Assembly (NCBI RefSeq): GCF_963665445.1
Contig: NZ_OY762276.1
Location: forward strand, 1-64,000
Reading direction: 5' to 3'
DNA length: 64,000 bases
Source: an uncultured Desulfobulbus sp.
GTDB lineage: Bacteria > Desulfobacterota > Desulfobulbia > Desulfobulbales > Desulfobulbaceae
The position numbers were made by a program, and so were the translations under genes. A model generated the notes under the pieces. It searched no databases. It had not been told where the DNA came from and saw only the letters and a list, made by a program, of their open reading frames with translations. Below are positions 18,559 through 27,826 of the stretch, piece after piece (within the stretch, counting starts at the first letter, position 1; every line of letters begins with the position of its first letter).

Positions 18559-18989
18559 ATGAACGACATACAATGTTTAAGCCACACGAAATGGGATTGC
18601 AAGTTCCATGTAGTGTGGATACCGAAATGCCGGAGGAAAATGCTTTATGGTCAACTTCGGAAAAGCCTTGGAGATGTATTTCACGAATTGGCCCGGCAAA
18701 AGGAAAGTCGGGTTTTGGAAGGACACCTGCAACCCGACCATGTGCATATGCTGATCTCCATACCGCCGAAGTACGCGGTGTCGCAGGTGGTGGGTTATAT
18801 GAAAGGGAAAAGTGCGATTCATATAGCGCGCACGTATCTTGGCCAAAAGAAAAATTATAGCGGAATGAGCTTTTGGGCTCGAGGGTTTTTGTTTCAACAG
18901 TTGGTGCCGATGAAGAGGTTGTGCGGGAGTATATCCGCGATCAGGAAAAAGAAGACCAACGTATCGAGCAACTGAACCTGTTTAAATAG
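18559..18989 (+). pseudogene. tnpA: IS200-type transposase TnpA with a 3' frameshift
   Basis: The HUH single-strand transposase is intact through HLQPDHVHMLISIPP (the HUH motif reads HVH) and VVGYMKGKSA (candidate catalytic Tyr), to FWARGF. There a T5 run (18890-18894) where an in-frame gene needs T6 shifts the frame. The expected C-terminus (VSTVGADEEVVREYIRDQE...QLNLFK, stop TAG 18987-18989) lies in the next frame. Either a one-base deletion inactivated it, or slippage restores some full-length protein. Without slippage the product has a wrong tail and ends at 18975. Confidence 0.8.
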
Positions 18990-19186
18990 GCGACCACCGA
19001 ATGGTGGTCAGTTGATCTGTTAAATATACCGCTTTGAGCGGTTCTAAAGCCGTTAAGCCACCGGCTTTGCCGGTGGTTACTGACTGCATGGCAGAGTGAT
19101 TGTTGGGCGACCAATCTCCATGCAGGCTCCTCTCGGTAAATGCTTAAAGAAGTGCTTGCATTTGAGGTGTTGCCAGTCATGAGATA

Positions 19187-19717
19187 ATGGTTAATATGCT
19201 AACTATTATGACGACGACGAATCTCAACGATTGCGAGCAAAGCGACGTTCCCCTTGCTATGGAAGAATCCCTGCCGGTATTGATGGCCACCTGTGTGAAA
19301 TGTATGCGGGAAAGCCTGAATGCACGTTTTGCGCAACGAGGTGCCGGGATCAGTTCGGAGCAGTGGATTGTACTGACTCATTTGACCCACCAGGATGGTA
19401 TTTCCCAGCAGGAGCTTGCCACACGGTGCAGCAGGACAGAGGTGTCTGTTTTTAATTTACTGAAAAAACTCGAGTCTTCCGGGTTCGTTCTCCGTCTACG
19501 CGATCCGGTCGATGCCCGTTGCAAGCGAGTTTTTCTCACCAGCGAGGGCCGCAAACAGCAACGGTCGCTCCTGCCTGTTGCACAAGAAAACATGGCCCGC
19601 ATGTGTGCGGGGGTGGGAAAGGACGACCTCTCACAGGTTACGGCCATTTTACAAACAATCCTCCTGAATGCACAGCAGAGTAAAGCTGAGTGCCGAGTAA
19701 AGGGAAAAATTAATTAA
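19187..19717 (+). CDS. MarR-family transcriptional regulator
   Basis: A winged-HTH regulator: SSEQWIVLTHLTHQDGISQQELATRCSRTEVSVFNLLKKLESSGFVLRLRDPVDARCKRVFLTSEG is the full MarR DNA-binding domain with the D.R.....LT wing. ATG codons at 19187, 19196 and 19208 are all possible starts; none has a strong ribosome binding site. The gene lies 130 bases before a Bcr/CflA-type efflux pump on the same strand, so it probably controls that pump in response to a small molecule. Confidence 0.85.
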   Translation: MVNMLTIMTTTNLNDCEQSDVPLAMEESLPVLMATCVKCMRESLNARFAQRGAGISSEQWIVLTHLTHQDGISQQELATRCSRTEVSVFNLLKKLESSGFVLRLRDPVDARCKRVFLTSEGRKQQRSLLPVAQENMARMCAGVGKDDLSQVTAILQTILLNAQQSKAECRVKGKIN

Positions 19718-19852
19718 CCTCTTAACCAAACTGCGGGCGTCTGCCCCAGGGAAGCATCCTTGGCCCATGCAACAGAAAAATTCGGTATATCTGTACCGTA
19801 CATGTCGGCGCCACGGTAGATGCATTGCCGCATGTTGAACAGTACCTTTCCT

Positions 19853-21052
19853 ATGAATATGAGTAACGTACAAATTGTTGGCCTGCTGACCCTGCTGTCG
19901 GCATTCCCTCCACTCTCTACGGACATGTACCTTCCGGCGCTGCCCTTTTTGCAGGAAACCTGGCATCAGCCCATGGAGGTGGTCAACTTCACCCTGTCCG
20001 GATTTTTCATCGGCTACTGTATCAGTCTGCTACTTTATGGGCCCCTCTCCGATCGTTTTGGACGCAGGCCACCACTGATTGTCGGCGTCAGCCTCTATAT
20101 CGTTGCCAGTCTGCTCAGCGGATTGGTCAACGATGTTGTCAGCCTCATTGTACTGCGCGTACTCCAGGGGATTGGCTCCTCTTCCGGCGTGGTTATTTCC
20201 ATGACCATCACCAAGGATCTGTACCAGGGGCGGGAACGGCAGCGTATTTTGGCCTACATGGCGATCATCATGGCGCTCGCTCCCATGCTTGCACCGATCA
20301 TGGGAAGCCTGATCATGACCCGGCTTTCCTGGCACTGGGTGTTCTTTGTCCAGGCGGCAATGGGGATTGTCGCCCTGGGCGGTGTGCTGCGTCTGACTGA
20401 ACCGCTGAAAACCTTTGTTCAGGGCAATATGCTGGCCTCCATGGGCAGAACCTACCTGAACCTGTTGGGCAACGGAAAATACGTGGCATTGGTGCTGCTG
20501 TTTTCCGTTATCGTCCTGCCCCATTTTTCTTTTATCGGCTCCGCAGCCAATATCTACATCAAACAATTCGGGGCGACAGAACAAGTGTTTAGTTATTTTT
20601 TCGCCTTTAATGCCCTGGCCATCATGGCCGGGTCCTTCTTCTGCTCGCGACTTCAGAAGATTTTGGCCGCACGGAACCTGATAACCATCGGTTTTGCAGG
20701 CATCCTGACCAGTGGCCTGCTGATGATTGGTGATATCTTTCCCGGCCCCTGGGGGCTCGCCATTCCCATGGCCCTGGCCTCTTTCTGCTTCGGTCTGAGT
20801 CGACCGACGAGCAACCATATCATTCTCGAGCAGGTGGAACAGGGAGCAGGGGCGGCGTCCTCGCTTATGGTCTTTCTCTTTTTTATGATGGGGGCCTTTG
20901 CCATGTGGTTTATCGCCCTGGATTGGGCCAATACGATTCATGTGATCGCCTTGCTCGCTCTGCTGAGCGGCGGCGCTGGGCTCGTGCTTTGGCTGTTGCT
21001 TCCGGTATTGGTCGTCAAGGGGAGCGAAGAAGCTGGGGCGTGCAGAGATTGA
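19853..21052 (+). CDS. Bcr/CflA-family multidrug efflux MFS transporter
   Basis: A 12-helix drug:H+ antiporter. The first helix has PLSTDMYLPALPFL, the hallmark of the Bcr/CflA (DHA1) group, and the loop after helix 2 has GPLSDRFGRRPPLIVG (motif A). I placed the start at ATG 19853 so that it begins just before helix 1; an upstream ATG at 19820 is possible, neither having a clear ribosome binding site. The neighbouring MarR-type gene is the likely regulator. Substrate unknown. Confidence 0.8.
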   Translation: MNMSNVQIVGLLTLLSAFPPLSTDMYLPALPFLQETWHQPMEVVNFTLSGFFIGYCISLLLYGPLSDRFGRRPPLIVGVSLYIVASLLSGLVNDVVSLIVLRVLQGIGSSSGVVISMTITKDLYQGRERQRILAYMAIIMALAPMLAPIMGSLIMTRLSWHWVFFVQAAMGIVALGGVLRLTEPLKTFVQGNMLASMGRTYLNLLGNGKYVALVLLFSVIVLPHFSFIGSAANIYIKQFGATEQVFSYFFAFNALAIMAGSFFCSRLQKILAARNLITIGFAGILTSGLLMIGDIFPGPWGLAIPMALASFCFGLSRPTSNHIILEQVEQGAGAASSLMVFLFFMMGAFAMWFIALDWANTIHVIALLALLSGGAGLVLWLLLPVLVVKGSEEAGACRD

Positions 21053-21225
21053 AAATGTGCAGGTGCTGGATCCCTCTGATGATGGTAGTACGCTTCCCTG
21101 AAGAGATAGGGAATCTGTCTGTCATTCCCGCCGAGGGGGGATGTGCAGTGTTGCGCCAGGATCCATGCGAAAAATGAATCATAATCCTGGCCTCAACACC
21201 TACAATTTTGATGGCCGTGTACAAA

Positions 21226-21305
21226 GGCACAACACTGAAAATCACCTAAGGCGAAATCAGCCTGCTACGAAGTTCGAAGCGCCGTTCCCCGGAGGGGACG
21301 AAAGC
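21226..21305 (+). repeat. Dispersed intergenic repeat, copy 1 (diverged)
   Basis: Contains CTGAAAATCACCT, GCGAAATCAG and CTACGAAGTTCGAAGC followed by CGTTCCCCGGAGGGGACG as the terminal hairpin. This copy is the most diverged of five. It lies in the gap 21053-21536, in which I see no gene. Confidence 0.6.
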
Positions 21306-21536
21306 AGAGACAGCTATCATTTTTGTAATTTGGGCACTGTCATTGAAAAAACAATATTATTTCAATTCTCAAGTTGGTTTGTGAGGAGGAGCAAAAAGAG
21401 CAGAATTTACCCGTTGAAGGAGTTCGAAAGGGCAACGCTCAGCGTGAACAAAGAGCATTGAACCCCGTATTGTCAGGCTTGAGGGAACATGGCACCGGCC
21501 AGCTTCATCTGCAGGAGAAGTTGGCCGGTACTGGAA

Positions 21537-21806
21537 TCAGCAGGCGGTTGTCTGTTCCTGCATGCGGCAGAGGTCGTACTGGAGTTGCAGGTTGGCAAAA
21601 AAATGATCATTTTCGCCAAAGTATCGGGCCAGGAGGACAGCTTCTTCGATCTGCAACCCCCGCCTGCCACAGAGCACACGGGTGATAGCCACCTTGTCGA
21701 TCCCCGTATCTTTAGCGACACGGTAGATGGTGAGGTTTCGGGGGATGAAGTACTGGTGCATCAACAATGTGCCTGGATGGTCCTGGGTGGTGATCTGTGC
21801 TGACAT
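21537..21806 (-). CDS. HigA-like XRE-family DNA-binding protein (orphan)
   Basis: An 89-residue protein with the HigA/VapI layout: HPGTLLMHQYFIPRNLTIYRVAKDTGIDKVAITRVLCGRRGLQIEEAVLLARYFGEND is an XRE HTH. AGGAGGG lies just before ATG 21806, so the longer frame from 21857 is not needed. Typical HigA proteins are antitoxins encoded after a HigB toxin. No HigB-like gene lies on either side, and the upstream 100 bases hold only a dispersed repeat. It is therefore a solitary antitoxin or a regulator. Confidence 0.8.
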   Translation of the reverse strand: MSAQITTQDHPGTLLMHQYFIPRNLTIYRVAKDTGIDKVAITRVLCGRRGLQIEEAVLLARYFGENDHFFANLQLQYDLCRMQEQTTAC

Positions 21807-21909
21807 GGCGCTCCCTCCTGTGCTGGTGATCGGTGGCCTGGAACTGCTACCGGGCATGGGGGTGATGTGCGTGTCCCCGGGGGAATGAATCGACCCATTG
21901 GCCTTTCTT

Positions 21910-22005
21910 GTCGTTCTCGTAAAAAGCCCCGAAAACGACGTTTCGAGCTTCGTTATACATTGATTTCACAAGGTGTGGTTTTCAGGTTTTTGACTTTTTA
22001 CGATG
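21910..22005 (-). repeat. Dispersed intergenic repeat, copy 2
   Basis: Read on the minus strand it gives AAAAAGTCAAAAACCTGAAA, GTGAAATCA, TAACGAAGCTCGAAACGTCG and a terminal hairpin TCGTTTTCGGGG ... ACGAGAACGA. Close match to the copies at 41.0 and 54.8 kb. The following stretch to 22351 holds no gene that I can support. Confidence 0.8.
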
Positions 22006-22351
22006 CCCTCTTTCTTGAACAATCGGCAATAATAATGCCAATTGGCTCTGGATCGAGCGGCCCTATTGGGACAGTGCTGCAGAATGGTGTTTCGGCTGTT
22101 TGCCGAGAGGGGCAATGAGAAAAAGTTCTTTTGTTTTCAGTTCAGGGATTTGGTGCAGCGGAGCTTGGGGGCGTTGAAGGCGGGCGAGCCATGCGCTGTA
22201 CATGCACAACTCTTCCCTTTGGTTGCGGCATTCATGGCAGTCAACGGAACTGCAGAACTGATGCATGCATGCCACTCTTCTGTTGCGAGGGGGATGCGGA
22301 GTTGTGGCGGGGAATGGTGCTTGACGGGACAAGAGTGAACGGATGTGTGCT

Positions 22352-24427
22352 CTAGGGAAGTAGAGGAAACAGTACCTTGAACGTACTCCCCCGGCCGGGG
22401 GCGCTGTCGACCAGGATCGCTCCTTGGTGCGCCTTGGCCAGGCCGAGCACCAGTGCAAGTCCCAGGCCGCGGCCAGTGAATTTGGTGGTGTAGAAGGGGT
22501 CAAACAGTTTTTCCATGACATCCAAAGCGATGCCGCAGCCGTTGTCGTTGACCTCGAGGCAGGCATAGGACACATCCGTCGGCCTCCAATTCACCGGGAA
22601 TTTATACCGGTGTTCCAGGGGGATATTTTCCATGATCTTAACGCGCAGATTGATTGTTCCCGGATGGTCGGGTGGCTGGTTTTCAAGCGCCTCGATACTG
22701 TTGGTCATCAGGTTGGTGAGCATTTGTTGGAGCTGATCGATGTTGAGGGCGCTGATTGGCCCTGGATCGGGGAGGTCGGTATTGAACTGAATCGACTCCG
22801 GCACCAGGGGGAGGAGCATCGGCAGAAACCCTCGACAGGCAGCGGCAAGGTCGGTGGCCTGACGTTGACACCCGGAAATTCCCACATAGGATTGCATCAA
22901 GGTGCTGATGGAGGTGGCCTTGCGCACCGCCTCAAGGGCTGTGTGGAGATCCTTTGCGGCTTCCGCTGAGAGGTTCTGGTCGATGGCCATTTGGATAAAG
23001 CCGGCGACGGTCATCAGTTGGTTGTTGAAGTGATGCGCGATGGCACCCGCCATGCGTCCCAGACTTTCCTCCTTATGGAGCTGGCGGTTGAGTACTTCCA
23101 GTTCTGCCTGCTCCCGTTCCATCTGCACTCGTTTGCTGATATCACGAATGGCGGTGATGAAGAAGGAGTTCTTTTTGTGACAGAAGATCCGTCCGGTAAT
23201 CTCTACCGGAAATATGGTTCCATCCTTTTTTTGATGCAGCCGCAGTGGGATGGAGATGAGTTGCTCATTGCTTTCGGCGCAGAATGGCTCTGCGACCAGC
23301 CAGCGCGCGTTCTCCGGTTCCGCCGAAAGGTCGCTCTCTGAATATTGCAGCAATTCTTGCCGAGTGTACTGATACAACTGGCTTGCCGCCTTGTTGGCCT
23401 CGAGGATTTGGCCGGTTGTGTTGTTGATCAGAAAAATGGCATCGGACTCGGCTTCAAACAGTTGGCGATACCGGTCTTCGCTGATCTGCAACTCAAGGTG
23501 GGCCAGTTGCATGCGATGGCGGTATATGGACAGCCATATCAGCAACACCAGGGAAATTGCGCCGAGCACCGAGGCAAGGAATCTGCCCATGTGCTTACCC
23601 AGTGCGGTGATTTCTCCCCGGATATCCGTTCTCAACAGGGCGATCGGCCTGCCTTCGATATTTTTGATAAGTTGATAAAGACAGCCCTCACGCAACAACG
23701 GCCGCGACTCGGGCGGGAGTTGCTGCAACTGGTTGAACACCTCTTGTTCGCCGGCAGTGAGTGTCTTGGCGGCATGGAGAACGAAGCCAACTTTGGTTTG
23801 CTGCCGCAGTTTTGCAAGAATGGTCTGGTTGAGGAAGCGCCCCATCAACAGGAGGCCGCGGGTTTCGCCATTACGTTCGCTGGTGTGAATGCCGGCGGCA
23901 ACGAGCAGCATGAGGCCCTGTTCCGTATCAAGGATTCCCTTGCGTGGCGTGGCACTGTTCAAGATGGAATTGAGCAGTGTTTGGAGAATCGGGGCATCTT
24001 GATGTACAAAGGAGAGGTTGGTTTTCTCCCGGGTCATGGGATTGTAGACTGAGTTGAAGATGATGCGGCCGTCGCGGTGAACATAGACCAGCAGGTCAAT
24101 CTGGCTTTCGCTGGAAAGATCGGCGGCATCCGGACAGGCGGAATCGATGAACGCCTGATTGGGGTGTTCGACAAAGACATAGGAGTCGTCCCAATTCGCC
24201 CAATCGAGGGTGAGATTGGAAAGCCCTTTAAGTTCCTGATCCAGGGCGGACCTGGCTCGACTGTTGTCTTCAAGCGCCTCCCTTTGTTCCAACTGGAGAA
24301 AGGCTGGCTGGATCACAAGGGTATCGATGAGGACAAGCGTGAACACCACCATGAGCAAACCAGCGGCAACCAGGAGCGGGGCCTGCCACTTGCGAGGATG
24401 CCGGGAGGAAAAGACAGCGGTGCTCAT
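22352..24427 (-). CDS. CHASE4-PAS sensor histidine kinase
   Basis: A 691-residue membrane sensor. Helix 1 (about 17-38) and helix 2 (about 285-305) flank a periplasmic CHASE4-like domain (LSNLTLDWANWDDSYVFVEH). Then come a PAS domain (QLFEAESDAIFLINNTTGQILEANKAA), an H-box (GRMAGAIAHHFNNQLM), an N-box (NLMTNSIEAL), and G-boxes (VNDNGCGI, GRGLGLALVLGLAKAHQG). GGAG lies 9 bases before ATG 24427. No receiver domain or adjacent response regulator is seen, so the partner is encoded elsewhere. The stimulus is unknown. Confidence 0.9.
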   Translation of the reverse strand: MSTAVFSSRHPRKWQAPLLVAAGLLMVVFTLVLIDTLVIQPAFLQLEQREALEDNSRARSALDQELKGLSNLTLDWANWDDSYVFVEHPNQAFIDSACPDAADLSSESQIDLLVYVHRDGRIIFNSVYNPMTREKTNLSFVHQDAPILQTLLNSILNSATPRKGILDTEQGLMLLVAAGIHTSERNGETRGLLLMGRFLNQTILAKLRQQTKVGFVLHAAKTLTAGEQEVFNQLQQLPPESRPLLREGCLYQLIKNIEGRPIALLRTDIRGEITALGKHMGRFLASVLGAISLVLLIWLSIYRHRMQLAHLELQISEDRYRQLFEAESDAIFLINNTTGQILEANKAASQLYQYTRQELLQYSESDLSAEPENARWLVAEPFCAESNEQLISIPLRLHQKKDGTIFPVEITGRIFCHKKNSFFITAIRDISKRVQMEREQAELEVLNRQLHKEESLGRMAGAIAHHFNNQLMTVAGFIQMAIDQNLSAEAAKDLHTALEAVRKATSISTLMQSYVGISGCQRQATDLAAACRGFLPMLLPLVPESIQFNTDLPDPGPISALNIDQLQQMLTNLMTNSIEALENQPPDHPGTINLRVKIMENIPLEHRYKFPVNWRPTDVSYACLEVNDNGCGIALDVMEKLFDPFYTTKFTGRGLGLALVLGLAKAHQGAILVDSAPGRGSTFKVLFPLLP

Positions 24428-24503
24428 AAAGGGAATCTCCATTTTCTGGAGGTTGCTTAAGCAGGAACCAGGCCACTGCAGAAGTATTTTCAATGAATCA
24501 TGA

Positions 24504-24604
24504 TGCCTTCGTAGAAAGTCAAAATCCCGAAAAGCACATATTGCAAAATCAGCAACTTGCGAAGCTCGAAGCGTCGTTCTCGGGCCTTTTTATGAGAACG
24601 ATGA
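24504..24604 (+). repeat. Dispersed intergenic repeat, copy 3
   Basis: Includes CGTAGAAAGTCAAAATCCCG, AAAATCAG, GCGAAGCTCGAAGCGTCG and the hairpin CGTTCTCGGGCCTTTTT / TGAGAACG. It lies just upstream of the CHASE4 kinase. The rest of 24428-24726 has no visible gene. Confidence 0.8.
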
Positions 24605-24726
24605 TGGGCTATTGTACAGTTTCCCCTTTCTGTATTAAAGAAAATGCACCGGCCATAGAAGAAAAATAATTAGCGTTCAGGGGCTGTTGCAAATGGTCGT
24701 GCGCAGTTCGAAAACAGCTGCCTTTT

Positions 24727-25899
24727 TCAGGTATGCATGAGCGCGCGAAGACGGAACTTGAGCCACAAGCGGTTGACATAGGTTATGGGAGGCCTGGATG
24801 GAGGAGGTGGGGGCGTGCTTTTTCCCGTGGCAGGGAACAGCAGATCGGCCAGATGGGGGGCCCCTGTAAAACGGCTGAACATGGCGCTGCAACCGGCGCA
24901 AGTGGTCACGATCTCCCGTCCATCAGCCTCGCTCAGCCTTTTCTGCGTCCATGCTCCGGCAAGTTCGGGGCGGACGAATCCAACAGCACCTCCTTCGCCG
25001 CAGCAAAGGGTGTGTTTGCGCTCATGCCGCATTGGAATGGCGGTGAAACCAAGATCGTGCAACAGGATGCGGGTTGCCTCCTGTGAACGGAGGTCATCCC
25101 GCAGGGGGCAAGGATCGTGGATGACCACTTCCCGCTCATGGCCGGTGGGGCGGGGGACGGGCGGCCTTTGGTGGTCGGCCATAAGGGTGAAGATGGTCTG
25201 TACGGCGAGCTCCGGTGCGTATTGGCGGAAAATTTTGGTGCAGTTGGGGCAGGTCGTGATCACGGTGGTTATGGAGTGAGCCTGCAGTCGGCGCTTGATC
25301 GAGTTGAAATTGGCGCTAAACGCCTTCGTATATCCAAGATCGTGCGAAGGTTTGCCACAGCAGGTGAGCATGATGCCCAGGCTGGGGATCAAATCCCTGA
25401 GATGTTGCACCATGCGCAGGGTAACCCCGGGGCGCGATCCGGGCAGGGCACATCCGGGAAAGAAGACCGTGGAGCAGCCCACGGGCAGGTCCAACCAGGA
25501 AAACAAGGAAGACATCCCCAGGGCTTCGTAGGTGAGCAGGGGGCGGTATGGCCGGGTATTGAATGGCCCAAGGGCAATGCGTTGCCGGCGCATGTCAAGA
25601 AAGAGGCCGCATGGATCGAGTTTCTGTGGGCATACGGCGGTGCAGAGCCCGCAGAGGCTGCAGTCGAAGGCCAGTTGCAACTGCTCGCACTCATTTGGGG
25701 CGATCTCGCAGCTGAGCGCTTTGGGCGACCCGTACTGCTTGAGAAAGGCGCAGTGACGGGTACAGGCGCCGCATTCGCTGCACTGTTCGGAGATGGCCTT
25801 GAGCCTGCTCTCGAGGGCTTGACTGAGGAGAGGATCGGGGGCCGGTCGCGGATGGCCAGGGGGCAGGAAAGAGCGCAGACGACGGATCATGGGCAGCAT
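24727..25899 (-). CDS. HdrD-like (CCG-domain) iron-sulfur oxidoreductase
   Basis: A soluble 390-residue Fe-S protein. Two 4Fe-4S motifs lie at the N-terminus (CSECGACTRHC and CSLCGLCTAVCPQKLDPC). Two CCG cysteine-rich domains follow (FFPGCALPG ... LTCCGKPSHDLG, and HDPCPLRDD ... HTLCCGEGG ... CAGC). This architecture is shared with HdrD/GlpC-type subunits that pass electrons to disulfides or quinones. No HdrE or flavoprotein partner is adjacent. The downstream genes encode a rhodanese and a MauE-like protein on the same strand, hinting at sulfur or thiol redox, but this is inference. Confidence 0.85.
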   Translation of the reverse strand: MLPMIRRLRSFLPPGHPRPAPDPLLSQALESRLKAISEQCSECGACTRHCAFLKQYGSPKALSCEIAPNECEQLQLAFDCSLCGLCTAVCPQKLDPCGLFLDMRRQRIALGPFNTRPYRPLLTYEALGMSSLFSWLDLPVGCSTVFFPGCALPGSRPGVTLRMVQHLRDLIPSLGIMLTCCGKPSHDLGYTKAFSANFNSIKRRLQAHSITTVITTCPNCTKIFRQYAPELAVQTIFTLMADHQRPPVPRPTGHEREVVIHDPCPLRDDLRSQEATRILLHDLGFTAIPMRHERKHTLCCGEGGAVGFVRPELAGAWTQKRLSEADGREIVTTCAGCSAMFSRFTGAPHLADLLFPATGKSTPPPPPSRPPITYVNRLWLKFRLRALMHT

Positions 25900-25983
25900 C
25901 CGTTTGGTGAGAGTGTCGGGTGCCTGCGCAGCAATGAAGGAGTGACCGCCGGGACCTTGGTCCAGGCGGTCTTGGTCAACGGC

Positions 25984-26526
25984 TCACTTAGCGGATTCAA
26001 CCGGATTGCCCGCGCCTTTCCATGCAAAGATACCGCCGGGGTAGCGATAGACATTGGTGTAGCCCAACTTCTTTGCCCAGACAGCGCCATTGTGGCTGCG
26101 GGTGCATTTGACGAAACCGCAATACACCACGATGGTTTTGTTCTTATCCGGCCCCAGCAGTTTTTCATAATCCTCCAGGCTCTTGCCATCAGTTTCCTTG
26201 GCATCCCACTCGTTCATGTCGGGAATGGGAAAAAGAAACTGTTTGGCCCCGGGAACATGATTTTTGAGATAGGAATCCTTGTAGGGCATTGTGTCGATGA
26301 TCAGCAGCTCCTTGCCGGCGTCGACCATTGATTTCAGCTCAGCTGTGGTGACAATTCCGTAACCGCCCTGCTGAACTTCCCGAGTGAGTTTAACCGCAAC
26401 CTGTTCCGTGGTCACCTCTTCTTTGAATTTATCGTTGCCAAGAGAGAAGGCCGAAGCAGGGGTACTCAGGCCAAGGATCACCAGTCCGGCGAGAAGGCCT
26501 TTGCTCAAAAAATTTGTGTAGTGCAT
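25984..26526 (-). CDS. Exported rhodanese-like protein
   Basis: A 180-residue protein with a signal peptide (about 1-26, ending PASAF) and a rhodanese domain: IVTTAELKSMVDAGKELLIIDTMPYKDSYLKNHVPGAKQF, with the active-site Cys in VVYCGFVKCTRSHNGAVWAKKLGY. The active loop is longer than in thiosulfate sulfurtransferases, so the substrate is uncertain. It would act in the periplasm. It sits between the MauE-like gene (upstream) and the HdrD-like gene (downstream), all on the minus strand with short gaps, so they may form one operon for sulfur or thiol redox. Confidence 0.85.
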   Translation of the reverse strand: MHYTNFLSKGLLAGLVILGLSTPASAFSLGNDKFKEEVTTEQVAVKLTREVQQGGYGIVTTAELKSMVDAGKELLIIDTMPYKDSYLKNHVPGAKQFLFPIPDMNEWDAKETDGKSLEDYEKLLGPDKNKTIVVYCGFVKCTRSHNGAVWAKKLGYTNVYRYPGGIFAWKGAGNPVESAK

Positions 26527-26576
26527 GGTTCACCCGTAGGTATGTGTTGTTCTTTTCGGTGCGGAATGACACATAT

Positions 26577-27083
26577 TCATGTTCCCTCCTCACCGGGCTT
26601 TAAACTGCTTGCTTGAGTGATATGGCGTCTTTGCCAGAAGAGGCAGAGGATCGCGATCATCATGACGCTGTCCCGCACCATCGCCGTTTTTAATCCTTTA
26701 TAAGCGTATTCCGGATCTTCGGGGCCAAAACAACCGCAGTCAATATCCAGTCCCAGGCTGATTCCGTAGCTCAGGACCCCCATGAACAGCACCAGCATCA
26801 AGGTAATGGCTGTCAGGCTGCCCCGTTTGTTGAACAGAAGACCAATGCCGGCAATCAGTTCCGTCAGAGGCAGGAGGATGGCGGTCGGCATGAGCAATGG
26901 TTTTGGCAGCAGGCCGAATCCACTTATAATCTGGGCAAAACGGGAAGGGTCAAACAGCTTTATTGCCCCGGAATAGATAAAAATCGCTGCCAGTACCCAG
27001 CGGATGCAGACAAAAACAGTCAGTCTGGTGATCAAAAACGGCAGGCGTCGCCGCAAGGTGGATTCGGATCGAGTCATGGTCAA
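26577..27083 (-). CDS. MauE/DoxX-like membrane protein
   Basis: A 168-residue protein with four membrane helices. WVLAAIFIYSGAIKLFDP, LLPLTELIAGIGLLF and the LGLDIDCGCFG motif match the MauE-type family, in which the CxC pair is thought to take part in disulfide transfer across the membrane. ATG 27083 or the in-frame ATG 27077 could start it. It is the first gene of the MauE-rhodanese-HdrD-like run. Confidence 0.8.
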   Translation of the reverse strand: MTMTRSESTLRRRLPFLITRLTVFVCIRWVLAAIFIYSGAIKLFDPSRFAQIISGFGLLPKPLLMPTAILLPLTELIAGIGLLFNKRGSLTAITLMLVLFMGVLSYGISLGLDIDCGCFGPEDPEYAYKGLKTAMVRDSVMMIAILCLFWQRRHITQASSLKPGEEGT

Positions 27084-27826
27084 TGGAGAGTAGGCAAAGA
27101 AATAAAGTTAACAATTTAGTCTGAATTTGCCTTTTTCTCAAATAGGAAAAATTGATTCAAATTTTTCCTGTATCGCCTATTTCCCATTCCTGATTTTTGC
27201 ATCAGCCTCCATAAAAGGTTTCCAAGGGTAACATTGTAGGAGTCGCGGAAGGGGCCGGGCACATGCAGATGCTTGCCCGGAGAAAATGATAAAACTGGAG
27301 TGAGGCAAATTGACCGGCAGGGGCGGAGTGGAGGATGGTATGGGGAGGTTGTCAAAAAAAAAAGCGATTTTTTTTAAACTTCTCTTCTTCTGTTTGGTGC
27401 GCGTCGAGAGGGGTGGTTGCTGGATTTGATGGGGAAAAATGCCTGTTTTTTCTACGGTATCATTCATCTTGGCTGAACGGTATTGTTCGTTTGTGAAATT
27501 ACCGTGAGCATCGGTCAGGTCAATGGGGTTTATGAACAGCCGATTGCTGATTTTTTTTTATGATCAGGAAACTGGTGGAAGAATCCGCAAGTGATGCTTT
27601 GTACCTTGTGGCCCACTGTTTTCTCTTTCCGCGACGTTCACGGTAAGAATTTTTTGCGAGGCCCTCATTATTAGTCCTTTGGAAATCAAAAACCTCCCCT
27701 ATAATGTATCCAGGAATGCAGAAAAGTTTGCAGTTGAGCGATGCCGCTGTGCGTGCCCTTGGCACAGGCACGCATGCCCAGAGAGCCTGTCGTCGCCGCA
27801 CTGGAATGACCCAAAGAGGAGGAAGT
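27084..27826. other. Long intergenic region upstream of the chemoreceptor gene
   Basis: This stretch of about 740 bases separates the divergent MauE-like and chemoreceptor genes. It contains A/T-rich tracts and a palindrome TGCGTGCC (27750-27757) / GGCACGCA (27767-27774) about 50 bases before the chemoreceptor start, which could be an operator. I do not see a reliable gene here and cannot assign a sigma-28 or sigma-54 promoter. Confidence 0.4.

Larger units (their letters stand above)
18450..19080 (+). mobile_element. IS200/IS605-type element
   Basis: The unit has no terminal inverted repeats but a subterminal hairpin at each end: CCCCCGGC-TTT-GCCGGGGG at 18458-18476 (left) and CCACCGGC-TTT-GCCGGTGG at 19058-19076 (right). 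Further small palindromes at 18991-19008 and 19028-19042 lie after the transposase gene. This is the layout of Y1 HUH single-strand transposons. Exact ends are estimated. It sits between the MFS gene and the marR-type gene without disrupting either. Confidence 0.8.
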
